In this document: positions 24,318 through 34,495 of the stretch, in pieces
Layout of the letters: every line of letters starts with the position of its first letter
Position numbering within the stretch: the first letter of the stretch is position 1
NCBI RefSeq assembly: GCF_032918005.1
Contig: NZ_CP136628.1
Span: 2,341,501 to 2,405,500 of the forward strand
Direction: 5' to 3'
DNA from: Bradyrhizobium sp. NDS-1
Lineage (GTDB): Bacteria > Pseudomonadota > Alphaproteobacteria > Rhizobiales > Xanthobacteraceae
Length of the DNA stretch: 64,000 nt
Translations under genes and position numbers: made by a program
The notes under the pieces: model-generated
The model's input: the letters and a program-made list of their open reading frames with translations, nothing else
What the model was told of the DNA's origin: nothing
The model's database searches: none

Positions 24318-25008
24318 AATGGATGCGTGCAAGCTGGGCAACCATTCGGTGTGCCGTAGAGCGGTGCCCGGCGCGCATTATGGAAGACCCTACGATCGGC
24401 CACCGACGGTGTCATCTTTGCTGACAACTGCCGGACCATGCCTGATCCGAATGCACAGGAATGCTACGACGAGAGCCGCGCTAGCGATAGCGGGCTCCGT
24501 CGGTCCGCAAAGGGCTTGTGCGATTGCGAGAATGGCAACACCTACTGAAAGCGATCAATGCGCAACATTCGGAGCACCACAAGCTCCTCGCAGGCGCGGG
24601 CGGCGCGCACCTTAATTCTAGGAGTTCGTTCGGTTAGACGTGCCGGACTTTGCGTCACGATTGCGTTGACCTTACGCTGGCGAGCACCGACGCGGACCGC
24701 TCCGGATACAGGAGGACACCTGCAAACGCTTCACTTCCGGCGACCGCAAGTCGCCGCGTGGCACCGCGCAAACGCATGAACCTGTACGTTGGGGCAATGC
24801 AACGCGAGCCTGTTGCTGTCGCGCCTTGATCACTCCGGCTGAGCTAGTGGAAGACGTTAAAAGCTTCGCATTGTTGGGTAATGCGCAGAATTTCGGCCAT
24901 TCCAAGCGTGATATTGGAGAAATCCAGCTGGAGGGACCGCTAATAATTGCGACAAAGAAAAACCCTTCGCCGACGAGTGTCGCGAGGCCAAAGGCAGGTG
25001 AGGAACTA
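24318..25008. other. spacer before ABC importer operon
   Basis: About 690 bp with no recognisable gene, RNA or repeat. The promoter of the ABC operon should lie near the end, but no clear boxes were seen. Confidence 0.35.
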
Positions 25009-26241
25009 ATGAGTCACTCGATTCGCAGCCAGCGCCTCATGCCAGCGTCGGCCCTGTTGCGTAGTCCGAGCGCTGAAAAAGGTGCGCTCGGTGGTCCGGC
25101 GGTGCGTGGCGGGACGCTGGGAGCTCGTCACGAGAAAGACGGGGTAATGCCAGGCTCGAACGATGCGTTTGTCAGGTTTTGGAATATTCAGAAGACTTAT
25201 GATGGCGAGACGCTCGTCGTTAAGAATCTCAACATGGAGATCGAGCGGGGCGAGTTTCTGACGATGCTGGGGCCTTCCGGCTCCGGCAAGACGACGACAC
25301 TCATGATGCTGGCGGGCTTCGAGGCGCCCACCCATGGTTCGATCCTGCTGGCGGGTCGGTCGATCGAGAAGGTGCCGCCACATAAGCGCGACATCGGCAT
25401 GGTGTTCCAAAATTACGCTCTCTTTCCGCATATGACTGTGGAAGAGAATCTTGCCTTCCCTCTCAAAGTTCGAAAAGTCGGCAAGGCCGAGGCCGAGGCC
25501 CGGATCGGGCGGGCGCTCGATATGGTTCGGCTCGGCGCCTATGGCCGGCGCCGACCGGGCCAGCTTTCTGGCGGCCAGCAGCAGCGTGTCGCGCTGGCCC
25601 GCGCGCTCGTCTTCGATCCCAAGCTCGTGCTGATGGACGAGCCGCTCGGCGCGCTGGACAAACAGCTGCGCGAGCACATGCAGCTTGAGATCAAGCATAT
25701 CCACGAGGATCTCGGCGTCACCGTGGTCTATGTGACGCATGATCAGGGCGAGGCGCTGACCATGTCGGACCGCATAGCGGTGTTCAACGACGGGGCTATC
25801 CAGCAGCTCGCTGCGCCGGCTGAGCTCTACGAGCGGCCGCAAAACGCTTTTGTCGCCGAGTTCATCGGCGAAAACAACCGGCTGCATGGGAAGATTGTGG
25901 CGATGAACGGCAGGACCTGCACCGTGGAGATTCCGAGCGCCGGCACCGTGCAGGCGCTGGCCATCAACGTCGAGACGGCTGGCCGGCCGACCGTGCTGTC
26001 GTTGCGGCCAGAGCGAGTGAAGTTGAATCCGGCGCCTGGCTCGCTGCCTAATGTGTTTAGCGCGCGTGTTACTGAGTTGATCTATTTGGGTGATCACGTT
26101 CGCACCCGTGTCTCGGTGTGCGGCCACGAGGATTTCGTGATCAAGCTGCCCAATTCGGAAGGTGCGGCACACCTCGATCCTGGTGCGGAGATCACCATCG
26201 GTTGGAAAACCGAGGATTGCCGGGCGCTCGACGCGTCGTAG
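25009..26241 (+). CDS. ABC importer ATP-binding protein, spermidine/putrescine (PotA) type
   Basis: The ATPase of a polyamine/opine-type importer, 410 residues from ATG 25009, which has a GAGG site six bases upstream. A start at 25147 would give the common 364-residue length but has a weak site. Visible motifs are Walker [11 protein letters not shown]-loop [17 protein letters not shown], signature [15 protein letters not shown], Walker [12 protein letters not shown] and the H-loop VTHDQGEAL, then a C-terminal TOBE domain ([23 protein letters not shown]). The first gene of an operon: the binding protein follows by 25 bp, then two permeases. Family and gene order point to import of a polyamine or similar cation; the exact ligand is open. 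Confidence 0.93.
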   Translation: MSHSIRSQRLMPASALLRSPSAEKGALGGPAVRGGTLGARHEKDGVMPGSNDAFVRFWNIQKTYDGETLVVKNLNMEIERGEFLTMLGPSGSGKTTTLMMLAGFEAPTHGSILLAGRSIEKVPPHKRDIGMVFQNYALFPHMTVEENLAFPLKVRKVGKAEAEARIGRALDMVRLGAYGRRRPGQLSGGQQQRVALARALVFDPKLVLMDEPLGALDKQLREHMQLEIKHIHEDLGVTVVYVTHDQGEALTMSDRIAVFNDGAIQQLAAPAELYERPQNAFVAEFIGENNRLHGKIVAMNGRTCTVEIPSAGTVQALAINVETAGRPTVLSLRPERVKLNPAPGSLPNVFSARVTELIYLGDHVRTRVSVCGHEDFVIKLPNSEGAAHLDPGAEITIGWKTEDCRALDAS

Positions 26242-26266
26242 AGTTGGTTACAGCGGAGAATAGAAG

Positions 26267-27331
26267 ATGAAGAAGTCCTACATGATCGCCGGTGCCTTGG
26301 CCATGACCTCGCTCGCAGTGGCCGCACTTGGGCCAGCCAAGCTTGCGTTTGCAGGCAGTCAGCTAACCGTCACCTCCTATGGAGGAGCGCGACAAGCAGC
26401 TGAGCGCAAGGCCTATTTCGAGCCTTACGTCAAACAGACTGGCGTAAAGATTACCGAAGAAGAATACTTGGGCGAGATCTCAAAGATCCGCGCGATGGTC
26501 GAATCCAAGAGCGTAAGCTGGGACGTCGTCGTCGCCGATGGTGTGGGCGCCGTCCAAATGTGCAATGAGGGCATTCTTGAGAGAATCGACTGGAAAAGAC
26601 TGGGCTTGGATCAATCTAAATTCACTGGCGCGGACAAATATGAGTGTGCCGTGCCGGTAGATAACTATGCCACGGTCTTAACCTACGACAAGGACAAGCT
26701 GCCGGACGGCCCGAAGACCATCGCTGACCTGTTTGATCTGCAGAAGTTCCCGGGCAAGCGGGGATTGTTGAGGAGCCCGTTCGGGAATCTTGAATGGTCG
26801 CTGATTGCCGATGGGGTGCCCATCAAGGATGTTTATAAAGTACTCAACACCCCTGAGGGCGTGGATCGGGCGTTCAAAAAGCTTGATACCATCAAGAAGG
26901 ATGTCGTCTGGTGGCAGGCGGGCGCCCAAGCGCCGCAGCTCCTGGCCGATGGTCAAGTGGTCATGACCTCAGGTTGGAATGGCCGCATCTATGATGCAGT
27001 CAAGAATTCTGGGAAGCACTTCGAGATTATGTGGGACGCGCAGGAGATTGGCCAGAGTGTCTATACAATTCCGAAGGGAGGTCCGCGGCTAGACGAAGCC
27101 TACAAGTTCATTGCCTTTGTCGGTTCGCCCCAAGTGCAGGCCGGCTTTAGCCGCTACATCCCCTATGGGCCCGCCAATAGCGAGGCCATCGCCTTTGTCG
27201 ATCCAACGATCCTGCCGAACCTGCCGACGGCGCCGCATCATACGACCAGCGCCTTGCTCATCGATGCTGTCTTCTGGGGAGACAAGGGCGACGAATTGCG
27301 CCAGCGCTTTAACGCCTGGGTCGCGAAGTAG
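26267..27331 (+). CDS. periplasmic substrate-binding protein, PotD/PotF-like (paralogue 1)
   Basis: A 354-residue binding protein with a Sec signal peptide (basic MKKS, hydrophobic core, LAFAG cleavage region). The mature part starts SQLTVTSYGGARQAAERKAY, as in polyamine/opine-type cluster D binding proteins, and includes WDVVVADGVGAVQM, FPGKRGLLRSPFGNLEWSL and WNGRIYDAVKNSGKHFEIMW. Domain-hinge and length agree with the extracellular solute-binding family 1/8. It lies 25 bp after the ATPase and 60 bp before the first permease. A close paralogue is encoded at 30161-31225. The acidic binding site of PotD cannot be confirmed residue by residue, so the ligand is unknown. Confidence 0.92.
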   Translation: MKKSYMIAGALAMTSLAVAALGPAKLAFAGSQLTVTSYGGARQAAERKAYFEPYVKQTGVKITEEEYLGEISKIRAMVESKSVSWDVVVADGVGAVQMCNEGILERIDWKRLGLDQSKFTGADKYECAVPVDNYATVLTYDKDKLPDGPKTIADLFDLQKFPGKRGLLRSPFGNLEWSLIADGVPIKDVYKVLNTPEGVDRAFKKLDTIKKDVVWWQAGAQAPQLLADGQVVMTSGWNGRIYDAVKNSGKHFEIMWDAQEIGQSVYTIPKGGPRLDEAYKFIAFVGSPQVQAGFSRYIPYGPANSEAIAFVDPTILPNLPTAPHHTTSALLIDAVFWGDKGDELRQRFNAWVAK

Positions 27332-27391
27332 CGGGACGAATCAACCGCGGGGATTTCCATCCTCGTCTCAGACCATGACAAATAGGAATGG

Positions 27392-28642
27392 ATGGCTATG
27401 ACGGTCGCACAGATCACGGGCGGCTCCGAGTGCGTCCCGCTGAGGATTCAGCTGCAGCATGTCGAGCGTCGGCGCAAGCTGAAGGCGTTCACTCTCGTCT
27501 TACCGCTCTTACTCTTTATGCTGATCGCGTTCGTTCTGCCAATCGGCCGGATGATCTTCAACGCTGTGCACGACGATACATTCCTCAGGTTGATGCCGCG
27601 AACAATGGCGGAGCTCAGGGGATGGAACGGCAAGGGCTTACCTGACGAGACCGTCTATGCCGCGCTGGCCGGCGACATGAAGGAGGCGTGGGCCCAAAAG
27701 ACCGCCGCCGCAATCGGCAAGCGAATGAACTATGAGCTGCCCGGCATTGGAAGTCAGGTCGTCTCGACGGCGCGCAAGGTCCGCGAGCTTGCGGCCGGCC
27801 CTTACAAGACGGCGCTCATCGATATCAATCCGCTTTGGGGACAGCACGAAGTATGGAGCCTCCTGAAGCGCGGGACCTCGGAATACACGGCCTACTATCT
27901 CTTGCGCTCCGTGGACTTGCAGTACAGCCCCGACAGTCTGATTGTCGCGTCGCCACACGAGAACGCGATCTTCCGCGATGTATTCCTGCGAACGCTTGGG
28001 ATCAGCATCGGCGTGACTGTCGCGACCCTTTTGCTCGGCTTCCCGGTGGCCTACCTTCTGGCAACGTTGCCGCCCAGGTCTAGCAATCTCTTGATGATCA
28101 TGGTCGTGCTTCCATTCTGGACCTCCTTGTTGGTGCGCACCACCGCCTGGGTCGTGCTCCTGCAGCAGCACGGTCTCGTGAACGACACGTTGATGACGCT
28201 GCATCTTATATCCCAGCCGGCCGAGCTCATCTTCAACCGGCTCGGAACGATCATAGCAATGACCCACATTCAGCTGCCCTTCACGTTGCTACCGATCTAC
28301 AGCGTGATGAAGACTATCTCGCCCAATCTTGTCCGCGCAGCTCGCTCCCTCGGCGCCGGACCCTTCTACGCCTTTTGGAAAGTTTACTTCCCGCTGACAA
28401 TGCCCGGTATCGCCGCCGGCTGTCTGCTGACGTTCATTCTCTGCCTCGGCTACTACATAACCCCGGCGCTCGTCGGGGGACCAGCTGACCAGATGGTGAG
28501 CTATTTTGTCGCCCATTACACAAACGAGGAACTCAACTGGGGTATGGCTTCGGCCCTCGGCGCCATTCTGCTTACGGCGACGTTGCTCCTCTACTATGTC
28601 TTCAACAAGCTGGTCGGGCTTGAGCAAATCAAGATGGGGTGA
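27392..28642 (+). CDS. ABC importer permease, PotB-like, with long N-terminal segment
   Basis: A 416-residue inner-membrane permease. After a cytoplasmic start comes one transmembrane helix (LVLPLLLFMLIAFVLP), then an unusually long periplasmic segment of about 150 residues (TMAELRGWNGKGLPDETVYA to YSPDSLIVA), and then the usual permease core beginning FLRTLGISIGVTVATLLLGFP. The EAA loop that contacts the ATPase reads RAARSLGAGPFYAFWKVYFPLTMPG, in that order. Such an extended first loop is known in permeases for cluster D binding proteins. ATG 27392 and a second ATG at 27398 both suit the AGGAATGG site. The next permease gene starts 4 bp after the stop. Confidence 0.92.
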   Translation: MAMTVAQITGGSECVPLRIQLQHVERRRKLKAFTLVLPLLLFMLIAFVLPIGRMIFNAVHDDTFLRLMPRTMAELRGWNGKGLPDETVYAALAGDMKEAWAQKTAAAIGKRMNYELPGIGSQVVSTARKVRELAAGPYKTALIDINPLWGQHEVWSLLKRGTSEYTAYYLLRSVDLQYSPDSLIVASPHENAIFRDVFLRTLGISIGVTVATLLLGFPVAYLLATLPPRSSNLLMIMVVLPFWTSLLVRTTAWVVLLQQHGLVNDTLMTLHLISQPAELIFNRLGTIIAMTHIQLPFTLLPIYSVMKTISPNLVRAARSLGAGPFYAFWKVYFPLTMPGIAAGCLLTFILCLGYYITPALVGGPADQMVSYFVAHYTNEELNWGMASALGAILLTATLLLYYVFNKLVGLEQIKMG

Positions 28643-28646
28643 GACC

Positions 28647-29477
28647 ATGATCGTTTCCGCTTATGCTTCTCCAATGGAGAGGGGCTGGTACTATCTGCAC
28701 CGCGTGATCTGTGGGGCCGTGCTATTATTTCTCATTGCCCCGATCCTTGTAATCATCCCGCTGTCCTTCAATTCTGTACCATTCTTCACCTATCCGATGC
28801 CGGGGCTGTCGCTGCGGTGGTATGAGGAATTCTTCCTCACAGGAAGGTGGCAGGGCGCGCTGCACAATTCTATCTTCGTCGCCTTATCGGTCACGCTGCT
28901 GTCGACGGTGCTGGGCACGCTAGCCGCCCTCGGGCTAAGCCGCCCGAACTTCCCATGGCGAACGGCGGTCATGACCGTGCTGATCTCGCCCATGGTGGTG
29001 CCGGTCGTGATTACAGCAGTCGGCGTGTACTTCTTCTACGCTGACGTTGGGCTGCTCAACACCTATACCGGATTGATACTGGCGCACACTACGCTGGCCA
29101 CGCCCTTCGTCGTCATTACCGTCACCGCGACATTGACGGGATTCGACCACTCGCTGACGCGTGCGGCCGCCGGGCTCGGTGCGCCGCCAATTACCGCTTT
29201 CTTCAAGGTAACCCTGCCGCTCATACTTCCGGGCATGATCTCCGGCTCGCTATTTGCTTTTCTTACTTCCTTCGATGAGACGGTCGTCGCTCTTTTCGTC
29301 GCTAGCGCCGAACAGCGCACCTTGCCGAAAGTGATGTTTTCCGGCATCCGCGAGGAGATCAGTCCGACGATCACTGCGGCGGCGACGGTATTGACCCTAT
29401 TCTCAATCGTCGTGCTGGGCACGATCGAACTGCTGCGGCGGCGCTCGGAGCGTCTGCGCGGTATCCGCAACACCTGA
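28647..29477 (+). CDS. ABC importer permease, PotC-like
   Basis: The second permease, 276 residues from ATG 28647, which follows the first permease stop by 4 bp. Six helices are evident; the first is VICGAVLLFLIAPILVIIPL, followed by the PotC-typical SFNSVPFFTYPMPGLSLRWYEEF. The EAA motif is RAAAGLGAPPITAFFKVTLP, then LILPGMISG. Further helices include FLTSFDETVVALFVA, where the conserved Asp-Glu pair of this subfamily is present. It would pair with the first permease and two copies of the ATPase. The operon seems to end here before a 683-bp gap and a second binding-protein gene. Confidence 0.93.
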   Translation: MIVSAYASPMERGWYYLHRVICGAVLLFLIAPILVIIPLSFNSVPFFTYPMPGLSLRWYEEFFLTGRWQGALHNSIFVALSVTLLSTVLGTLAALGLSRPNFPWRTAVMTVLISPMVVPVVITAVGVYFFYADVGLLNTYTGLILAHTTLATPFVVITVTATLTGFDHSLTRAAAGLGAPPITAFFKVTLPLILPGMISGSLFAFLTSFDETVVALFVASAEQRTLPKVMFSGIREEISPTITAAATVLTLFSIVVLGTIELLRRRSERLRGIRNT

Positions 29478-30160
29478 CTGATTCCATCCGAGCTTCAGAA
29501 GGAGGCCCTTTCACAGGGCTCTGCCAGATCATTGCGCGGCCTTGCCGGCTTCGGGAGCTACAAGCCAAAGGAAAGCTGTTCCTAGTACCGCATTCACAAT
29601 TGCTCTTACGCTCTTACGGCGCTCTCGCCAGAGATCATAGCCCGCCAGCGGTCGTGTCCTGAGGCGGGACCGGGGCCTTAGCATCATCTGCCTGGATGCG
29701 CTCGGCAGAAGACATGGCTCCGGTCCGCATAAACCGCAGACCTCAGAATTGCCGGGTCGCGCCTAGTCACTGGCCGAGCGTTGAGCCATCCAAACGGCCT
29801 TCGCGCTGGGTAAAGTTCGCTAGGACCATTCAGCGCCGAGTGCGGGCCGTATTTGTGAAAGGGGTATGCCTCGGAGGCTTTGGCAATTCCGCGCGTTAGT
29901 GAAACCTTCGCATTTGCTCGACTTGCAAAGGATTTCAGCGGCCCGGGCCCAACTTCACAGAAATTCGGCGCCACGGGGCAATACACTTTTCGACGGGGAG
30001 AACTCTCCGCCGTAACGCAGCGCAGACGACCTCCTGAGCAACAACGGGGGCAACCGCTGACGCCTCACGCGGACCTACCGTTGCGACTTTACGGCTTAGG
30101 TAGCGGGAGCGTTGGGACGTCGCGCGCGGAGCCTGCGTGGAAGGACAAAAGGGAAGGGCG
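29478..30160. other. gap between permease and second binding-protein gene
   Basis: No gene, IS or clear terminator recognised in 683 bp. It may contain a separate promoter for the second binding protein, because the distance is large for co-transcription. Confidence 0.35.
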
Positions 30161-31225
30161 ATGAGAACTTCATTGATGATTACGAGCCATGTGACCGCAA
30201 TCGGCCTGACAGTGAGTTTGCTAGCAGCAACGCAACCAGCTTTTGCAGGAGATCAGCTTACGGTCACTGCTGGAGGTGGGGCGTTTCAGCAGGTCCTGCG
30301 TAAAGCCATATTCGATCCGTTCTCCAAGGCAAGTGGGATCAAGGTCGCTGATACCGAGTACGATTACGGCTTGGCCAAGATACGCGCCATGGTCGAGACG
30401 AAGACCGTTAGCTGGGACGTGGTCCTCGCCAGTGAGTCGGGGGTCCGGCAGTTATGCGCGGAAGGTATCATCGAGACAATCAACTGGAACAAATTGGGCC
30501 TCAACCGTACCAAGTTCGACGGAGCCGACTACAGCGACTGCGGGGTGCCGGCCGGCGTCGCTGGTACGGTCGTTGCCTATGACAGAGACAGGCTATCGAA
30601 CGGCCCGAAGACTATCGCCGATTTTTTTGATCTGAACAAATTTCCCGGGAAAAGAGGGCTGTATAAGAATCCCGGGGTCAATCTCGAATGGGCTCTCATC
30701 GCCGACGGCGTACCCGTGAAGGACGTCTACAAAGTGCTCAATACGCCCGCTGGGGTCGACCGTGCCTTCAAGAAGCTCGATACGATCAAGAAAGATGTTA
30801 TTTGGTGGACCGCCGGCGCCCAACCACCTCAGCTCCTTGCTGATGGTCAGGTCGTGATGAGCCAAGCTTGGAATGCCCGTATTTATGATGCAGTCAGGAA
30901 CTCCGGCAGGCATTTTGAGATTATGTGGGACACTGCGATACTAAACGGCAACGCTTGGGTCATTCCGAAGGGCAGCCCGCGATTGGATGACGCCTACAAG
31001 TTCATCGGCTTCGCTGGGTCGGCCCAAGCGCAGGCAGACGTAGCAAGCTACAGCGCCTTGGGGCCGAGCAACAAGGATTCGATCGGGCTTGTCGATCAGG
31101 TGGTCCTGCCCCACCTTCCGAATGCGCCCAGCCACGTGGGCAGTACTCTGCTTATCGACTCAAGCTTTTGGACAGAGAAGGGCGACGAGCTTCGACAACG
31201 TTTTGATGCTTGGCTCACGAAGTAG
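30161..31225 (+). CDS. periplasmic substrate-binding protein, PotD/PotF-like (paralogue 2)
   Basis: A 354-residue paralogue of the protein at 26267-27331, starting at ATG 30161 after GGGAAGGGCG. The signal peptide ends at PAFAG. The two proteins share long nearly identical stretches (SWDVV, GPKTIAD, KFPGKRGL, IADGVPxKDVYKVLNTP, FKKLDTIKKDV, QLLADGQVVM, KGDELRQRF), which shows a recent duplication. They differ in the ligand-facing parts, for example SYGGARQAA against AGGGAFQQV, and SGWNGRI against SQAWNARI. It probably shares the same permease but binds a different or overlapping ligand. Confidence 0.92.
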   Translation: MRTSLMITSHVTAIGLTVSLLAATQPAFAGDQLTVTAGGGAFQQVLRKAIFDPFSKASGIKVADTEYDYGLAKIRAMVETKTVSWDVVLASESGVRQLCAEGIIETINWNKLGLNRTKFDGADYSDCGVPAGVAGTVVAYDRDRLSNGPKTIADFFDLNKFPGKRGLYKNPGVNLEWALIADGVPVKDVYKVLNTPAGVDRAFKKLDTIKKDVIWWTAGAQPPQLLADGQVVMSQAWNARIYDAVRNSGRHFEIMWDTAILNGNAWVIPKGSPRLDDAYKFIGFAGSAQAQADVASYSALGPSNKDSIGLVDQVVLPHLPNAPSHVGSTLLIDSSFWTEKGDELRQRFDAWLTK

Positions 31226-31953
31226 GACCGCGGCTAGTGCGAGCTTCAGGTCTCTCCCACTACTCTGGTGGACAAGGCGAGCGCGGAGCCAATTCTGTTT
31301 CCTGGCTCTCCGTGTCGCCGAATCTTGAATTGAACAGCTTTTCCTCCCCCGTTTTCACACATCAGCCTAACGGTACCCTAGATGAACGTGCCTTGGCGCC
31401 GAGTGAGGAGCTGTTCTCGCAGATGCGCTCCACATACCACCGTGCTCCCACACCGTCGGTTGCATTGGGCGCTGATGGATTCCGTCATCTCCTATCGGTC
31501 CGGCGCCTCTCGAACTCTCAGACATGAAATGGAGAACGCGAGAAAGCATTCAACGCGCACTCTCCAGCCTCTCCATACAGGTGAAGGGGCAAGCCGCGTT
31601 AGCGACCAAAGGTCCTCGAGAATCGAGGTAACGTTTGCAAGAACGCTGACCGCACGACGCATTGTCCCGGGGCTGCCGTTCGACTGGCTTGGGCGCCGCG
31701 GCGAACAACAAAGCAGTCGCCGGCTTCCGTGCCGCAGCAGTTCGACCTGACGGATACGATCAGTCGATAAGGTTTATGACTATGCGGAGCGGCAGCGCAG
31801 TCCAGTGACATTCTCGATGTGAGACCCACATCGGCAATGCGTAACTAAAGATGTTCATGATGCGAACAACCGGCCCTTGCCGCAGCAACCGACCGGTCAC
31901 GAGCAACTCTCCGAAAGAGAAATGCCTATCGAACGCAAGAGGTCTGCACAGAA
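31226..31953. other. gap before acyl-CoA ligase
   Basis: About 730 bp with only short frames lacking known motifs. No terminator, RNA gene or IS end was recognised. Confidence 0.35.
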
Positions 31954-33438
31954 ATGGCTGAAGACATGATCCCCTTGGGCGAGAAGTTGTACCGCCACGC
32001 TCAGGCGGCGCCGAACAAACCAGCAGTAAGTTGCGGCGCGACCAGCCTCACTTGGGGCGAGCTAGAGTCTCGGGCGAACCGGATCGCACGCGCCCTGCAG
32101 GGTTTGGGCGTCAAGCTTGGCGATCTTGTTACAATTGCCCTTCCGAACGGCGTCGAATTCATTGAGGCGTGCTGGGGTATTTGGAAGCTGGGCGCGACAC
32201 CCCAACCGATATCTTTTCGACTCCCGAACGCCGAACTGCGCGCCATAATTGATCTGGCCGCGCCTGCGCTTCTAATTGCACCAGCAGAGATGGAGAGCTC
32301 CCAGCGACGGGTCGCGGTTGCCGATCTGCTTGCGCTATCCGACGACGATCGTCCAGTTGCGCCGCGTGCAGCCCCCGTTTCGAATGCCATGACATCCGGC
32401 GGCTCGACCGGCCGACCTAAACTGATCCTCACTGGCTGGCGGGGGGAGACTCGGGCGGAGCCCGAAAGGCCGAACCTGTGGCGCCTAGGGCCAAATGAGA
32501 CGGCGCTGGTTCCTGCGCCCCTTTATCACGGCGGCCCATTCGAGTACTCCAAGGAGGTACTCGTCCAGGAGGCACATTTGGTGCTGATGCAGCGCTTCGA
32601 CGCTGAGGCGGTGCTGGCCGAAATCGAGCGGCGAAAGGTCACTTGGGTCTATCTGGTGCCGACCATGATGAGCCGTATTTGGCGACTGCCGGAGGAGGTG
32701 CGAGCCCGCTATGACATCTCGTCTCTAAAGACCCTCTGGCATTTGGCAGCGCCCTGCCCTCCGTGGCTCAAGGAGGCCTTCATCCGCTGGATGGGTCCTG
32801 AGGTGATCATGGAGCTTTATGGTGGCAGTGAGAACCTAGCCTACACCACCATCGCTGGAAGCGAATGGCTGAATCGCCGCGGGTCTGTCGGGCGCGTAAA
32901 ATCGGGGGAAATGGCGGCCTTTGATGCCAACGGCCAAGTTTTGCCGCCAGGAGAGGTGGGCGAGATTTACATGCGCCGCGCAAAGGACCGGCCGCCCACG
33001 TACGCCTATCGTGGCGCAACGGCGCGCGTCCTGCCCGGCGGTTGGGAGAGTCTCGGCGACATCGGACACTTTGATGCCGAGGGTTACCTCTACCTCGGCG
33101 ACAGGCGCACTGACATGATCCTGGTCGGCGGATCCAACGTTTTTCCAGCTGAGGTCGAAGCCGCGATCGACGAACACCCGCTAGTGAGCTCGAGCGCGGT
33201 CGTGGGCCTGCCTCACGAGGACATGGGATCGTCTGTCCACGCGATCGTCCAGGCTCAACGCACCCTGACGGCGGACGCGCTAATGACGCACTTGGCCGAG
33301 CGGCTCGTCACCTACAAGCTTCCGCGCAGCATCGAGTTCGTCGACCACCCCTTGCGTGATGAGGCGGGCAAGGTGCGTCGCACACAGCTGCGTGACGAGC
33401 GCGTCGCTCGAACGAAGTCGCCTGTCGGCCGACCTTAA
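31954..33438 (+). CDS. acyl-CoA synthetase (AMP-forming), bile-acid/fatty-acid CoA ligase-like
   Basis: An ANL-family CoA ligase of 494 residues. The phosphate-binding loop is SGGSTGRPKLI near residue 150 (Ser-Gly-Gly-Ser-Thr-Gly, a variant seen in BaiB-like bile acid and cyclohexyl-type ligases), A5 is LYGGSENLAYT, A8 region DRRTDMILVGGSNVFPAEVE, and the catalytic lysine is in RDEAGKVRRTQLR. PLYHGGPFEYS and the WYL-type region VTWVYLVPTMMSRIWRLPEE fit the same group. It is followed by a crotonase and an SDR on the same strand, suggesting activation of a cyclic or branched carboxylic acid and its beta-oxidation. The substrate is not known. Confidence 0.88.
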   Translation: MAEDMIPLGEKLYRHAQAAPNKPAVSCGATSLTWGELESRANRIARALQGLGVKLGDLVTIALPNGVEFIEACWGIWKLGATPQPISFRLPNAELRAIIDLAAPALLIAPAEMESSQRRVAVADLLALSDDDRPVAPRAAPVSNAMTSGGSTGRPKLILTGWRGETRAEPERPNLWRLGPNETALVPAPLYHGGPFEYSKEVLVQEAHLVLMQRFDAEAVLAEIERRKVTWVYLVPTMMSRIWRLPEEVRARYDISSLKTLWHLAAPCPPWLKEAFIRWMGPEVIMELYGGSENLAYTTIAGSEWLNRRGSVGRVKSGEMAAFDANGQVLPPGEVGEIYMRRAKDRPPTYAYRGATARVLPGGWESLGDIGHFDAEGYLYLGDRRTDMILVGGSNVFPAEVEAAIDEHPLVSSSAVVGLPHEDMGSSVHAIVQAQRTLTADALMTHLAERLVTYKLPRSIEFVDHPLRDEAGKVRRTQLRDERVARTKSPVGRP

Positions 33439-33535
33439 ACCGGTGCGCTGCCCTTTTTGAGGTGAAAGCTGCGGCGGGAACACATGCGCTCGCTGCGCAA
33501 ACAGAGCTACAGAGCAGCTAAAAGGAGCCGAGACG

Positions 33536-34339
33536 TTGGCGAACTTCGTGACTATTGAGAGAGGCCTCGGACCAGGGGGCCGTGTCGCGGTGGTGCGGTT
33601 CGACCGTGGCGATCGCATCAACGCGCTTTCTGATGATGCAACTCGCGAGCTCACGAGAGTGGCTCAATGCTTTGAGGACGACGCTGAAACCTCAGTCGTA
33701 ATCCTCACCGGCGGGAAATCCTTCAGCGCTGGCGCAGATATGAAAGCCGGTGGAGCTCGTTCGCCCACCTCGACAGACGTAGCAGCGCTACGCCGTCAGT
33801 TCAGGATAGGACCGCGGCTAACCCGCGCCTGGTATGAGATGGATCAGGTGACCATCGCTGCGATCGAAGGATTTTGCATTGGAGGCGGTCTCGCGCTCGC
33901 CATTGCCCTCGACTTTCGGATCATGGCGCGCGATGCCCATATCCGTATCCCGGAGATCGCGCTTGGCATGAACATGAGCTGGCAGACCATCCCGCGAATG
34001 CTGCAGCTGATCGGCCCAGCCCGCACCAAGCAGGCGGTCATCCTCGCTGATCAACGCATCTCCGCTGAAGAGGCCTACCAATGGGGCTTAGTGGAGCAAC
34101 TGACGGAGCCAGAGGGGACCTTTAACGCCGCCATGGAACTCGCCGCGAAGGTTGCTGCCCAGCCGTCGATCCCAGTCGCCATGACCAAGCAAACGATCAA
34201 CCGTCTCGCCGGCGCTCTTGACGATCTCGCAAGCCACATGGACCTCGACCAGCTGACGCTCACCTGCCTGACTGAGGACCACAAGGAGGGTGTCGCGGCC
34301 TTCCGCGACAAGCGCAAGCCCCAGTTCAAGGCACGATAG
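33536..34339 (+). CDS. enoyl-CoA hydratase/isomerase family protein
   Basis: A 267-residue crotonase with a non-ATG start (TTG at 33536) after AAGGAG. Oxyanion-hole segments SFSAGADMKAGGA and EGFCIGGGLALAIALDFR are present. Of the two hydratase glutamates, the second is present (HIRIPEIALGMN) but the first is alanine (GGGLALA instead of GGGxELA), so it may be an isomerase or a hydratase using one acid residue. It lies 97 bp after the ligase and 156 bp before the SDR gene on the same strand, consistent with the middle step of a short beta-oxidation module. Confidence 0.88.
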   Translation: MANFVTIERGLGPGGRVAVVRFDRGDRINALSDDATRELTRVAQCFEDDAETSVVILTGGKSFSAGADMKAGGARSPTSTDVAALRRQFRIGPRLTRAWYEMDQVTIAAIEGFCIGGGLALAIALDFRIMARDAHIRIPEIALGMNMSWQTIPRMLQLIGPARTKQAVILADQRISAEEAYQWGLVEQLTEPEGTFNAAMELAAKVAAQPSIPVAMTKQTINRLAGALDDLASHMDLDQLTLTCLTEDHKEGVAAFRDKRKPQFKAR

Positions 34340-34495
34340 CGGCAGGAACACTGGCGCTTCCCGCAATTTATCCAGAGCGCCATTTTAGCCGCAGAATAAG
34401 CGTGTTGTCTGGCCTGGCGCAATGCGACCGTCGACAAGACGGACCAACCCGCCTCGCTAGCGCCCGGGCGCTCACACGACTGATCGGAGGATGCG

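Noticed and set aside
25006..26172. A 388-codon minus-strand frame opposite the ABC ATPase
   Set aside because: The sense strand carries every ABC ATPase motif; the antisense product is rich in Arg, His and Gln without known domains.
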